Source: Gammaproteobacteria bacterium (GTDB lineage: Bacteria > Pseudomonadota > Gammaproteobacteria > Thiohalobacterales > Thiohalobacteraceae). Taken from it: a stretch of DNA of 64,000 nt. The stretch covers positions 1-64,000 of the forward strand of contig JAHJQQ010000053.1 in the NCBI GenBank assembly GCA_018819175.1, read 5' to 3'. How positions within the stretch are numbered: position 1 is the first letter of the stretch; the number at the start of each line of letters is the position of its first letter. The position numbers and the translations under genes are program-made. Positions 51,329 to 60,083 of this stretch are shown in pieces. Under the pieces are notes generated by a model, which saw only the letters and a program-made list of their open reading frames with translations, was not told the DNA's origin and ran no database searches.

Positions 51329-51358
51329 ATCGTATCCAAACGGATACGATAATGTCAA
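51329..51358 (-). promoter_or_regulatory. Promoter/operator of the toxin-antitoxin module
   Basis: On the minus strand, a -35 TTGACA (51358-51353) and -10 TACGAT (51334-51329) are spaced 18 bp. A perfect palindrome with 9-bp arms (ATCGTATCC ... GGATACGAT, 51329-51350) fills the spacer and covers the -10, the expected place for antitoxin autorepression. Confidence 0.75.
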
Positions 51359-51642
51359 TGCGTCCTGGTCAGGCAAGTACTCAGGGGCTAAGCGCTACCC
51401 GTGCTCAATCAGGAAGTGCTGCTATCTGTCGCCCATCGATGGCTGATTTTATCGGGGTCTCGGAGTGCAGATCATCGAGATTGAGCCACTCCTGATTTTC
51501 CGGACACCCAGGCAAGGCGCGGTTGCCCGTCAGGACGATTTGCTATAAATAGGTCGGAAGAACAAGAGGGCTTCGAGCCCTGTACAGGGAGGGGTGTGTG
51601 GTCTGTCCCCTGGAAATAACAATACCAAAGGAGGAACAACCG

Positions 51643-52293
51643 ATGCAGACACGTTCGGCAATCGCATTTTCAGTGCTCATGGGCATGGCGTGCAACGCAC
51701 AGGCGGCAATCGTCTATCTTTCCGATGACCGCTACATCGACCACACCATGAACGGCGCAGGTCCCATCACGCCGTCTCCGGCCTATTCGGATTTCAATGT
51801 GAACTGGTGGGCCTGGGAGGCCGGCGCCTTTCAGAACACGACATTGACGAGCGGCACCATGTCGGGCAACGGATCGACGTATGCCGGATACGATGCTCAA
51901 TCCTACGGCGCCGAGGCGACCAGCGTATTCTCGGTAACCTTTTCCGTGGATCAACTCACTGATTTCTCGCTCACCGGCTTCCTGGACACCAATTGGTATT
52001 TTGGCAGTCAGCTGTATATGAATCTAAGCGAGAACGGCACATCCATGTATGGCTACACCGATTCGGATGCCCTGAATCTTGGCATTAACCCCTTCAGCTT
52101 CGACGGCCAGTTCGCGCAGGGCAACATCTACCAGCTGTATCTGTATTCGTTCTCATCTGAGTCAGACTATTACTATGAGACCTGGGATTTCGATCTGACC
52201 ACCAGTCCGGCCGTGCCAGTTCCGGCTGCGGCGTGGTTGTTCGTCTCCGGCTTGGCGGGCTTGATCGGCGTTGCGAAACGCAGAGCAGGTTAA
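51643..52293 (+). CDS. VPLPA-CTERM sorting-domain protein
   Basis: A 216-residue exported protein with signal peptide (MACNAQA cleavage). The C-terminal sorting signal is VPVPAAAWLFVSGLAGLIGV followed by basic AKRRAG: a VPxPA motif, a hydrophobic helix and a basic tail. Such proteins are processed by an exosortase and linked to the cell surface or extracellular matrix; no exosortase gene is in the window. The mature part is Tyr/Ser/Asn-rich and probably beta-structured. The start at 51643 has AAGGAGG 8 bases upstream and is preferred over an ATG 45 bases earlier. Confidence 0.88.
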   Translation: MQTRSAIAFSVLMGMACNAQAAIVYLSDDRYIDHTMNGAGPITPSPAYSDFNVNWWAWEAGAFQNTTLTSGTMSGNGSTYAGYDAQSYGAEATSVFSVTFSVDQLTDFSLTGFLDTNWYFGSQLYMNLSENGTSMYGYTDSDALNLGINPFSFDGQFAQGNIYQLYLYSFSSESDYYYETWDFDLTTSPAVPVPAAAWLFVSGLAGLIGVAKRRAG

Positions 52294-52338
52294 ACCGGCG
52301 ACAAGCTGTTTCAAGTACTCTGATCCCTTGTGAACTGG

Positions 52339-52382
52339 AAAAGGTGACGGAGGGAATAAAGTTTATTCCCTCCGTCACCTTT
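52339..52382. repeat. GGTGACGGAGGGAATAAA hairpin (copy 3)
   Basis: A perfect 20-bp loop-free inverted repeat, 45 bp after the VPLPA-CTERM gene. It has GGTGACGG/CCGTCACC at the base, a compensatory change relative to GGGGACGG in the other copies, which indicates that the pairing is maintained. Confidence 0.75.
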
Positions 52383-52541
52383 AAGGAAATAATTAGGACA
52401 GAGTAAATACGACTGTTTGCCGTGATTCTGGTTTCACTCTGATTCCAAATGTCCAAATAACTCTGTCCCGGTCTCTGATGGCATGCCTGTTATCGGTACC
52501 CGAACAATAACGATAAAACGAACAACAAAAAGGGGGCATTC

Positions 52542-54179
52542 ATGAATCGCTTGAGATCCCGGCGTCTGTACAGGGGCGTTGTTGCCTGTGCAGCGCGCGC
52601 GGCACGAGTAATGCGTGATCTCTACGCTGTCTCGGGATGGGGGACGGCAATCGTGCCAACGCCAAGGACCTTCGTCGCTCTGTGCTTCCTGTGTTCTGCG
52701 GCCATGCTGTCCGGCGGTTGTGCCACCAACGCGGTGACCGGCGAGCAGGATTTCATGCTCGTCAGCTCCGAAGAGGAGATCGATGCCGCTAAGCAGGTGC
52801 ACAAGCAGCTGCTCGGCTCCCCGGGGCTGTATTCGGATGACGCGCTGCAGGCCTACGTGGAACGCGTCGGCAGGAAGGTCGCCGCCAGCAGCGACCGGCC
52901 GGAAGTGAACTACCAGTTCTTCGTGCTGAATCAGCCGGAAGTCAATGCGCTGGCTCTGCCGAACGGCCACATCTACGTGACGCGCGGCCTGCTGGCGTTC
53001 CTCGACAGCGAAGCCGAACTTGCGGCCGTGCTCGCACACGAAGTGGCCCACATCGCGGCTCGCCACAGCGCCCAGCTCATGAGCAGCGCGAAGGTGGCCG
53101 GAACGGCATCGACCGTCCTCGGCGTGATCGCGGGTGCCGTCGTGGGCGCGGCTACCGGAGACTACAATCTCGCGATGTCATCCATGGACGCAGCCTCCGG
53201 TATCAGCGGGCTCGCCGGCCTGCAGGTGCTCAGCGACTACAGCCGCGTGCATGAACTGGAGGCGGACCGCTTCGGACTGACCTATCTCGCTCACGCCGGA
53301 TATCCCGCACAGGCGATGACCGGCGTGTTCGATGCCTTGCAGGCAGTCGAGCAGTTTGAGCAGACACAGGCCGAGAGTAGCGACAAGGCGAGCTTTTATC
53401 ATTTTGCCACCCATCCGGAGCTGAAGGATCGCATCGACAAGGTGGGTTCGATTGCCCCGGCCGGCGCCCCGGATAGCGCAGCCTGGCAGGCGGATTACCG
53501 CACGCACATCGACGGCATGATTTTCGAGCCGTTCGATCAAACCGCGCCGCAGGAAAATCACAAGGATCGCTGGGTGAACAAGGAGGCGCTGTTCCGGGTG
53601 AATCTGCCTTACGGGTGGAAAATCGTCAGCAGCGATAAGGAAGTCGTCGTTCTGGAAAAGCCCGACGACAAGATACGCAATACGCTTCGCCTGTTGCCGC
53701 CGCAGCAAGCCGGGGATGCGGCAAGCTTCTTCGCCGGCGAACCGTTGAAAGCCAAGGGTGTGCATGAGATACGTGAACTGCAGCACATCTATCACAAGGT
53801 TCCGGGCTACTCCGCCCTGGCCGAGATCGACACCGAGACCGGAACCCGGCCAGCGTATGTCGCGGTCCTGTTCCATCCGGCGCACACCATCCTGCTGATT
53901 GGCCTTCCCGAGGACCCGGAACGGCTGGAGAAGCAGCGCTTCATATTCGAGGCCCAGGCCAACACGACCCAGCTGCTGACCCAGGAAGAGTATGACCGGA
54001 CGCGCAAGAAACGCATTCAAACCGCGATGGTGCAACCCGGCGACACATACGCGAAACTCGCCGCAGATGCGCGGCTGGGCAAAACGGGCGAGAGCTATCT
54101 GCGCCTGCTCAACCGTCAGTACCCGCAGGGCGAACCGGATACGGGGCGTGCGTTGAAGCTGGTAGTGATCGAGCCTTGA
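52542..54179 (+). CDS. M48 metalloprotease lipoprotein with C-terminal LysM-like region
   Basis: A 545-residue protein with a lipobox LSGGC (Cys60) after an unusually long leader; an ATG at 52611 would shorten it, but AAGGGGG precedes 52542. The M48 domain has HEVAHIAARHS (from residue 166) and a later ELEADRFGLTYLAHAGY third-ligand block. Weak TPR-like helices and, near the C-terminus, VQPGDTYAKLAADARLGKTG suggest a LysM-like end as in some BepA/YfgC relatives. It should act in the periplasm on outer-membrane proteins. It is flanked on both sides by hairpin copies 3 and 4. Confidence 0.9.
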   Translation: MNRLRSRRLYRGVVACAARAARVMRDLYAVSGWGTAIVPTPRTFVALCFLCSAAMLSGGCATNAVTGEQDFMLVSSEEEIDAAKQVHKQLLGSPGLYSDDALQAYVERVGRKVAASSDRPEVNYQFFVLNQPEVNALALPNGHIYVTRGLLAFLDSEAELAAVLAHEVAHIAARHSAQLMSSAKVAGTASTVLGVIAGAVVGAATGDYNLAMSSMDAASGISGLAGLQVLSDYSRVHELEADRFGLTYLAHAGYPAQAMTGVFDALQAVEQFEQTQAESSDKASFYHFATHPELKDRIDKVGSIAPAGAPDSAAWQADYRTHIDGMIFEPFDQTAPQENHKDRWVNKEALFRVNLPYGWKIVSSDKEVVVLEKPDDKIRNTLRLLPPQQAGDAASFFAGEPLKAKGVHEIRELQHIYHKVPGYSALAEIDTETGTRPAYVAVLFHPAHTILLIGLPEDPERLEKQRFIFEAQANTTQLLTQEEYDRTRKKRIQTAMVQPGDTYAKLAADARLGKTGESYLRLLNRQYPQGEPDTGRALKLVVIEP

Positions 54180-54193
54180 GTTTGACGCCAACG

Positions 54194-54237
54194 AAAAGGG
54201 GACGGAGGGAATAAAGTTTATTCCCTCCGTCCCCTTT
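54194..54237. terminator. GGGGACGGAGGGAATAAA hairpin (copy 4), possible terminator
   Basis: The same loop-free 20-bp hairpin as copy 1, placed 15 bp after the M48 gene. Its position could make it the transcription terminator of that gene. A T-run follows the stem on the plus strand. Confidence 0.65.
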
Positions 54238-54846
54238 AATTAATTTTTGCGTCGGTATGGGGGTAATGCAATTTTTAGATTACGAACACAGGCCCGCTCA
54301 TTCTGAATGGGCGGATGAAAGATTTAGCTTCTGAGAAAATAAATCTGTCCCGGTTTCACCCCGGTTTCACCGCCGGTTTCACCCGCAAGGAGAACGGCGA
54401 GATCGCTGGCATCCGATGTTGCTGGAACCTAAGTTCAATGGGGGCCAGACCCGATTGATTATTGCATCCCCCTCAATCTTCCCTCGCTGCGCCTTCACAC
54501 TAGCCACCAGATTCTTCGACCGGTGCCTTGTTCACAAAACGGCTGTTGGCGTGTTTGGCTTCGGTGCGAGCGAGGAGCTCGATCTACTGCTTGTTAGTGG
54601 TCAGGCGTTCGTGATCTAGTGCATAAGCGTTTTTCAGCAGCATGGGCAATGGTTGTCTGCTACGATCAAGGTGTAAGGGTGCGTGAAAGACTGCATCGCC
54701 TTTTGAAGAACGTTGACTCGAAATGGTATCTTTTAACGGGCATCACTCATTATTTACCGTTACGTCATTGGGCTGGGCATGGTTTGAAGTGCTCCGCCAA
54801 TTTGGCCGGATGAAAGTTAACAACAATCAATAATGGAGATAGTGCC
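54238..54846. other. Gene-poor stretch with a 28-bp relic of the EF-G-like gene
   Basis: No gene is supported. Positions 54402-54429 are identical over 28 bp to 58882-58909 inside the EF-G-like gene (encoding SLASDVAGT-like nonsense in other frames, WHPMLLE in the gene frame). The identity is too long for chance and suggests a recombination relic. Confidence 0.5.
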
Positions 54847-56109
54847 GTGATCGGAGCTGGCAGATTTTTACTCAATCGCATCAGCGAACGACTCTGGGTA
54901 AAACCGTTATTCATGTGCCTGTTGTCAATTGCAGCCGCCTTCCTGGCGAGCGCCGCTGATCTCACGCAGATAGGCAGATTCATACCAAACATTGAATCTA
55001 AATCGATTGTGACCTTACTCACAATCATTTCTTCGAGCATGCTAGTGATCGCCACATTCGCGGTCGGCTCAATGGTTTCAGCCTATGCATCCGCCAGCAG
55101 CACAGCAACACCGCGTTCTTTTCCGCTGGTTATAGCCGATGATATTTCCCAGAATGCCCTGTCAGCATTTATTGGCTCATTCATTTTCAGTATTGTGGCG
55201 TTGATTGCCTTGGAAAATGGCTATTACGAGAAGGCTGGTCGGTTCACATTATTCATAATGACGCTGGCTATTTTTGCTATCGTCATCGCAACATTCGTGC
55301 GTTGGGTGGATCGGGTGGCCCGACTCGGCCGCATGGGAAGTACCATTGACAAGGTTGAAGCGGCGACAGCAAGGTCATTGAGGCAACGTCGCTGCGTACC
55401 TAATCTGGGCGGATCTGCCAAGGTAACCCATCATGGTGAGATCAAGCCGCTGTATACAGAATGCATAGGCTATGTACAAAGGATTGATGCCATGAGATTG
55501 CAGGAATGCGCTGAGGCATTACAGTTACAGGTCGAAGTGGCGGTCTTGCCGGGTGCCTTCATCGCACCCGGCAGCGTACTCGCCTATGTGTCGGCTGATA
55601 TGGGCAGTCTGACTGATATAACCATGGATAAGGTTGTCGCAGCATTTACGATTTCCGATGACAGAACCTTTGACGAAGATCCCAGATTCGGTCTCATTGT
55701 GCTTTCCGAAATCGCCAGTCGGGCATTGTCTCCAGGGATCAACGACCCTGGCACCGCCATTGATGTTATTGGCACGCTGGTACGTATATTCGCCATCTGG
55801 ACCAGCCCTGTTAAAGAGGAAGATATGCATCACAGCGACTGTGACCGCATTTCCATTCCTGGTTTATCACTCGATGATCTGTTCGACGACGCCTTTACCC
55901 CCATTGCGCGTGATGGTGCCAGTACCATTGAAGTGGTGGTGCGCCTGCAGAAGGCCTTCAAGTCGCTCGGAACACTACCTGACGAACAGATGCGGAAGGT
56001 GGCGCATCAGCATGCCCGCATGGCGCTGGCGCGCGCGGAGCTGGCATTGAATTTTCCCAAGGATATAGAGGATGCGCGCAAGGCCGCAGCATATTCTGCC
56101 ACTGCATAG
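54847..56109 (+). CDS. DUF2254-family membrane protein
   Basis: A 420-residue protein with four membrane helices in the first 160 residues: LFMCLLSIAAAFLAS, SIVTLLTIISSSMLVIAT, ALSAFIGSFIFSIVALIAL and FTLFIMTLAIFAIVIATF. A soluble domain follows with the conserved ALSPGINDPGTAIDVIGTL motif (about residues 294-312). Members are of unknown function and predicted inner-membrane proteins. The start is GTG at 54847 with GGAGAT 8 bases upstream. It is monocistronic, converging with the Pmp3-like gene. Confidence 0.88.
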   Translation: MIGAGRFLLNRISERLWVKPLFMCLLSIAAAFLASAADLTQIGRFIPNIESKSIVTLLTIISSSMLVIATFAVGSMVSAYASASSTATPRSFPLVIADDISQNALSAFIGSFIFSIVALIALENGYYEKAGRFTLFIMTLAIFAIVIATFVRWVDRVARLGRMGSTIDKVEAATARSLRQRRCVPNLGGSAKVTHHGEIKPLYTECIGYVQRIDAMRLQECAEALQLQVEVAVLPGAFIAPGSVLAYVSADMGSLTDITMDKVVAAFTISDDRTFDEDPRFGLIVLSEIASRALSPGINDPGTAIDVIGTLVRIFAIWTSPVKEEDMHHSDCDRISIPGLSLDDLFDDAFTPIARDGASTIEVVVRLQKAFKSLGTLPDEQMRKVAHQHARMALARAELALNFPKDIEDARKAAAYSATA

Positions 56110-56148
56110 GCGAATAGTTAGCAGGTACTGATCAGCGATGATAGGTGC

Positions 56149-56307
56149 TCATTTCTTGGCGATTATCCAGACGGCATGAACGATACCGGGAATATAACCA
56201 AGGATGGTCAGGAGGATGTTAATCCAAAACTGTTTGCCGATCCCCACCTGCAGGAATACACCCAGAGGTGGAAGAAGAATAGCTATGATGATGCGTATTA
56301 AATCCAT
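56149..56307 (-). CDS. YqaE/Pmp3-family small membrane protein
   Basis: A 52-residue protein of two helices: MDLIRIIIAILLPPLGVFLQ and ILLTILGYIPGIVHAVWII. PPLGVFLQVG and GYIPGIVHAVWII are the family signature. Such proteins are stress-induced and affect membrane potential in yeast; the bacterial role is unknown. AAAGGAAG lies 5 bases before the ATG at 56307, preferred over an ATG 63 bases upstream. It converges on the DUF2254 gene. Confidence 0.92.
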   Translation of the reverse strand: MDLIRIIIAILLPPLGVFLQVGIGKQFWINILLTILGYIPGIVHAVWIIAKK

Positions 56308-56453
56308 GGCAGCTTCCTTTGCGTAATGAGATTTTTCGAGATCAACATAACCTTTATCAAACCTGGACATGATGACTTGTCACACAAAACAACCCGGCTA
56401 AGCTAACAGTCATATAAACGACAATCAAACTTATTAATAACAGGGGCATCCCT

Positions 56454-56540
56454 ATGCCGACACGAACTCAACTTAGGCTACCGGTTATGCACGACAATAC
56501 TTACCCGCAACTGCTGCGCTCTGCACTGGGTCACTTATGA
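56454..56540 (+). CDS. Possible 28-residue leader ORF before mscS
   Basis: A short frame beginning MPTRTQLRLPVMHDN and ending LRSALGHL has CAGGGG upstream and overlaps the mscS start as ATGA. Such 4-bp overlaps usually mean translational coupling. No family is known. The ORF might tune MscS translation, or be chance. Confidence 0.35.
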   Translation: MPTRTQLRLPVMHDNTYPQLLRSALGHL

Positions 56541-57994
56541 GTCAGCAATGGGTAAGGCAGCGGCTGCGGGATCTGTTTGCAATTTTCACAGCAACCAACA
56601 GCTCAGCCACAACGTATCAGCCTATGCGGCGCTGCCGAGGCAGCGTCGTTAAACTCATCATGCTCGGTCTGCTCTGCTCGGTTGCGACCATGCCTCAGGC
56701 CGAACCGACAGATACACCTGCGCAGCCGCAAGGCAGAATCCAGTTAGGCGAACAACAGGCCAATGATGCGGCGATTACCGCGCGCATCAATACTATCCTG
56801 CGCGAAATTCCCGCATTCAGGAATGTGAGTGTATCGGTGCAGTCTGGTGTAGTACGACTCACTGGCACGAGCAGCGACTTCATGGCCGCGCAGCGCGCGG
56901 AAGACCTCATCAGCCGCATCGATGGTGTGGTGACCATTGAAAATTCCATCGAACGTGATGTATCTCTGAACAGTCAATTAACGCCGGCACTCGATGGCGC
57001 CAAGACTATCCTGAATGACACCATCGCTCTGCTGCCGTTACTGACGTTGGCACTCCTGCTGTTTATTGCCATTGTCTGGACGGGTAGTTTTCTGGCGCGC
57101 AGAGTCAATTTCTGGCAACACATCACACCGAACGCGTTCATTGCAGAACTGGCATCAACCACAGTGCGTATTATCTTTTTCATCTTGGCTCTGGTGTTGA
57201 TGCTTAACTTGCTGGGCTCCACGGCCTTGCTGAGCGCTGTGCTGGGTTCCGCCGGCGTGATCGGACTCGCCGTCGGTTTCGCCGTGCGCGATACGATTGA
57301 AAATTATGTAGCCAGCATCATGCTCAGTCTGCGGCAACCATTCCGACCGAATGATCATGTGGTGATCAATAAGAATGAAGGTCGCATTATCCGTCTCACC
57401 TCGCGCGCCACGGTATTGATGACCATCGATGGCAATCATCTGCGCATTCCAAATGCCGAGGTCTTCAAGTCGACTATCCTGAATTACACCAGCAACCCGG
57501 AACGTCGCTTTGATTTTGAATTGGGCGTGGATGCCAATGATGACCCGTTAGCCGCGATAAAGACGGGGATACAGGCCATGCGCGCGCTGGATTTTGTCCT
57601 GCCGGAACCGCCACCACTCGGCTTGATAAAGCAGGTCGGCGATTCCAATATCGTGATTTTCTACGCCGCCTGGATCAATCAACGCGATGCGGATTTCGGC
57701 AAATCCCGCTCCGTTGCGCTGGCCAGTGTCAAAAACGCCTTGGAAGCTGCCGGCTTCGGTTTGCCGGAGCCCATCTATCGATTGCGTCTGGATCCTTCAG
57801 CGGCAGGTCTGCTGAATATGCAGCAACACCCTATGCCTGAGCATGAACTCGCACCCTCAGTGACGCAAAAGAAACCCGCGCAGGAGGAGTCACTGGATAT
57901 CGCACCCGATCATCACCTGGTTGAAAAAGTCGAGGAAGAACGTCGCGTCTCGGCAGAGAATGATCTGCTTAACGCCGCCGCGCCTGCGGAATAG
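56537..57994 (+). CDS. BON-domain mechanosensitive channel (MscS family)
   Basis: A 485-residue protein. A signal-like hydrophobic segment (about residues 38-56) is followed by a periplasmic BON domain (VSVQSGVVRLTGTSSDFMAA, about 98-117) and three membrane helices. The MscS pore/beta domain follows, with LGSAGVIGLAVGFAVRDTIE (about 236-255), and the cytoplasmic vestibule. The long acidic tail after residue 430 is unusual. It should release solutes at the inner membrane under osmotic downshock, and the BON domain may bind lipid or the outer membrane. A small ORF precedes it. Confidence 0.92.
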   Translation: MSQQWVRQRLRDLFAIFTATNSSATTYQPMRRCRGSVVKLIMLGLLCSVATMPQAEPTDTPAQPQGRIQLGEQQANDAAITARINTILREIPAFRNVSVSVQSGVVRLTGTSSDFMAAQRAEDLISRIDGVVTIENSIERDVSLNSQLTPALDGAKTILNDTIALLPLLTLALLLFIAIVWTGSFLARRVNFWQHITPNAFIAELASTTVRIIFFILALVLMLNLLGSTALLSAVLGSAGVIGLAVGFAVRDTIENYVASIMLSLRQPFRPNDHVVINKNEGRIIRLTSRATVLMTIDGNHLRIPNAEVFKSTILNYTSNPERRFDFELGVDANDDPLAAIKTGIQAMRALDFVLPEPPPLGLIKQVGDSNIVIFYAAWINQRDADFGKSRSVALASVKNALEAAGFGLPEPIYRLRLDPSAAGLLNMQQHPMPEHELAPSVTQKKPAQEESLDIAPDHHLVEKVEEERRVSAENDLLNAAAPAE

Positions 57995-58099
57995 AGTTAA
58001 CGTTCAATCGCACAATTGTCATGGGCTATAGAGTTCCCTGAGTACTATCAGCCCACAGAGATCTGTTAATAGATTTAGGGTTACAAAAGGTACTAAAGG

Positions 58100-58352
58100 G
58101 GACTGAGTCACTGCTGTCCCAGTAACTCCCTCTCCCTCCTGGGAGAGGGTTGGGGAGAGGGTGTCAAAATAGAAAACTGCTTGAATATTAATTCCCTTTT
58201 CCTGGCCTTCTCCCAGGAGGGAGAAGGGATTATTCTTTTCTCGACGACAGCGACTCCCATGTCCTCCGTCGTCGTTAAATGGGTTTTCACCCGCAATTCT
58301 CAGTGCCACCTAAGCTCGATCAATATTATGTGGGACAGCAGTGGGACTGAGT
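58100..58352. mobile_element. Family E MITE with 9-bp duplication (copy 2)
   Basis: The 235-bp element (58109-58343) has ends CACTGCTGTCCCA and TGGGACAGCAGTG and is flanked by GGACTGAGT (58100-58108, 58344-58352). It is closely similar to the copy at 30.2 kb except for an extra 30-bp insert near the right end. The remaining gap to 58637 shows no gene. Confidence 0.92.
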
Positions 58353-58637
58353 GATTAAATTATAATTCCTCCGTCTACTTTTTCTCCTTTTGCTCCATTT
58401 GTTATTTACGGCCAGTTAACCGGCTTGTCTTTGATTATGATTTATGCCCTAATGTTGTGACGCAAATATTTCTGTACTTTATATCGAAGGTTTCTTCTCG
58501 ATCATGAACTGGCGGCTCCTACTCATCATTCGTCCCTGCCTCGCCACGCGCTAGTCGCGGGGCGCGCACACGCCTGCGCCCCCGTTATTCCCAACCCTCT
58601 GTATTACACAACTCCCCTCTATATAAGGAGTACGGGA

Positions 58638-59171
58638 ATGCTGCGCTATTTTCCGCTCAGTCTGCGTTTGACCGACGCAGATGAAATATTTCAACTGCGT
58701 TTCGCGCTCGATGCGGCCGCATGCCTGAAAACATCAAACTTACTCTCGGACGTCGATTTTGAGACGTCAGGCGAAGGATTGACGCTGTTCGCCGATACCG
58801 AGGAGGCGTTCGCGCCGATTGTCGCCTACCTGAAGGAACGGCACTTCGAGAGTTTGGAGATAAGCCCGGTCCGGGTGCGCTATCGCTGGCATCCGATGTT
58901 GCTGGAACCGGTGATGGCCGTAAGAGTTAGGCTCTCGGAGCACCATTTTCACCTCGTGACCTGTCATTTGCTGGCGCGCGGTGCAGACATCATGACTTGC
59001 CCGGACGAGACGTCTGCCTATGACATCTATGCTCAGGCGCCGCTCGCGCGACTATTGGGCATTCGGGGTGAACTGAAGGCCCTCTGTGGTGGTGCCTGCT
59101 ACACGGAACTACAGCTGTTTGGTTATTTTTCGCCCGAGCCCGCGTCGGGACCCTATGACTATGCCGGATGA
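58638..59171 (+). CDS. GTPase-less EF-G-like protein (domains III and V only)
   Basis: A 177-residue protein. Residues 86-172 align with EF-G domain V: LLEPVMAVRVRLSEHHFHLV, LARGADIMTC, APLARLLGIRGELKALCGGA and ELQLFGYFSPEP correspond to LLEPIMKVEV, RRG, VPLSEMFGYATQLRSLTKG and the closing strand of EF-G. Residues 1-80 resemble EF-G domain III. The GTPase, domain II and the tRNA-mimicking domain IV are absent. It could bind the ribosome near the GTPase centre without translocase activity. It lies 28 bp upstream of rnk. A purine-rich AAGGAG lies 9 bases before the ATG. Confidence 0.72.
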   Translation: MLRYFPLSLRLTDADEIFQLRFALDAAACLKTSNLLSDVDFETSGEGLTLFADTEEAFAPIVAYLKERHFESLEISPVRVRYRWHPMLLEPVMAVRVRLSEHHFHLVTCHLLARGADIMTCPDETSAYDIYAQAPLARLLGIRGELKALCGGACYTELQLFGYFSPEPASGPYDYAG

Positions 59172-59199
59172 AACGACCGCATTTACGTTGGAGATAACT

Positions 59200-59616
59200 A
59201 TGAACAATACCAATGCCTACATAACGCAGCATGATCTGGATCGGTTGGAATCGCTTATCGCGATGGCGCGCAGGAATCACGCCATCGACCTGAGCTACCT
59301 CGACAGTCTCGAGGACGCCATGCTGGCGAAGATCAACATCGATTCACGGCGGGTCCCGGCAAACGTTATCACCATGAACAGTCGCGCGAGATTCAGCGAC
59401 CCGTTACTGGGTTTGCCACTGATTTACACGCTGGTCTTTCCCACGGCCGCGGATGCAGACACCGGAATGATTTCAGTGCTCGCGCCGCTGGGTCAGGCAA
59501 TGCTCGGCGCAATTCCCGGACAGGTCATCGAGTGGACTTCCGGTGGCCGAACCCGACAGCTTCGCGTCGATGAAATTCTCTACCAGCCCGAGGCTGCGGG
59601 TGAGTACCATCTGTAG
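59200..59616 (+). CDS. rnk: Regulator of nucleoside diphosphate kinase / GreA-like protein (Rnk)
   Basis: A 138-residue Rnk-like protein. A short N-terminal coiled segment (residues 5-45; ITQHDLDRLESLIAMARRN) and a C-terminal FKBP-like GreA/GreB domain are recognised by VPANVITMNSRARFSD, TLVFPTAADADTGMISVLAP and YQPEAAGEYHL. In E. coli, Rnk binds RNA polymerase near the secondary channel but does not cleave RNA. GGAGATAACT before the ATG supports this start. It follows the EF-G-like gene by 28 bp. Confidence 0.93.
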   Translation: MNNTNAYITQHDLDRLESLIAMARRNHAIDLSYLDSLEDAMLAKINIDSRRVPANVITMNSRARFSDPLLGLPLIYTLVFPTAADADTGMISVLAPLGQAMLGAIPGQVIEWTSGGRTRQLRVDEILYQPEAAGEYHL

Positions 59617-59930
59617 TCGCCGCCACTGGGGATGTCCGTCTGGTTGAAGAATTCTTCTGTGGCCGGTATGCCATGGCGAACGACGGGTTCGGCACCGAGA
59701 CGCAGAATATCGGCCGGGCAAGTTTGCCTGATTAACAATGTTTGGGGGACAGAGTGAAACCTGTGAGTAACAGCCAGACGTTTTGCTCTGATCCCGATTA
59801 TCCAGTCGGCTGGAAAATATTGACCGGTACACCCGCCCGCAGTATGGTCTCTCGAAACCCGGTGGTCGAAGGATGCAGTGCCATCGAACAAGAGCGCATA
59901 GACGCCTTACACAAGGGAATGACTATAAGA

Positions 59931-60083
59931 ATGGCGATCCCCGACTACCAACCCCTGATGCTGCCAGTCTTGAAACTGGCCTCCGATGGTGAAGAGCATA
60001 AATTCAGCAAGGCTGTTGAAGAGCTGGCGGCTGAAACCGTGGTTTGTCTACTATTTGTGAGGTGTGGTCGTGCCCGGATCTGA
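59931..60083 (+). pseudogene. Fragment of mrr (restriction endonuclease N-terminal domain)
   Basis: The frame starts MAIPDYQPLMLPVLKLASDG and EEHKFSKAVEELAAE, the conserved start of Mrr-type type IV restriction enzymes (Mrr N-terminal winged helix). It then diverges into unrelated sequence and stops at 60083. The nuclease domain is absent. It overlaps the start of the next gene by 14-20 bases. The gap 59617-59930 before it shows no gene. Confidence 0.7.
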
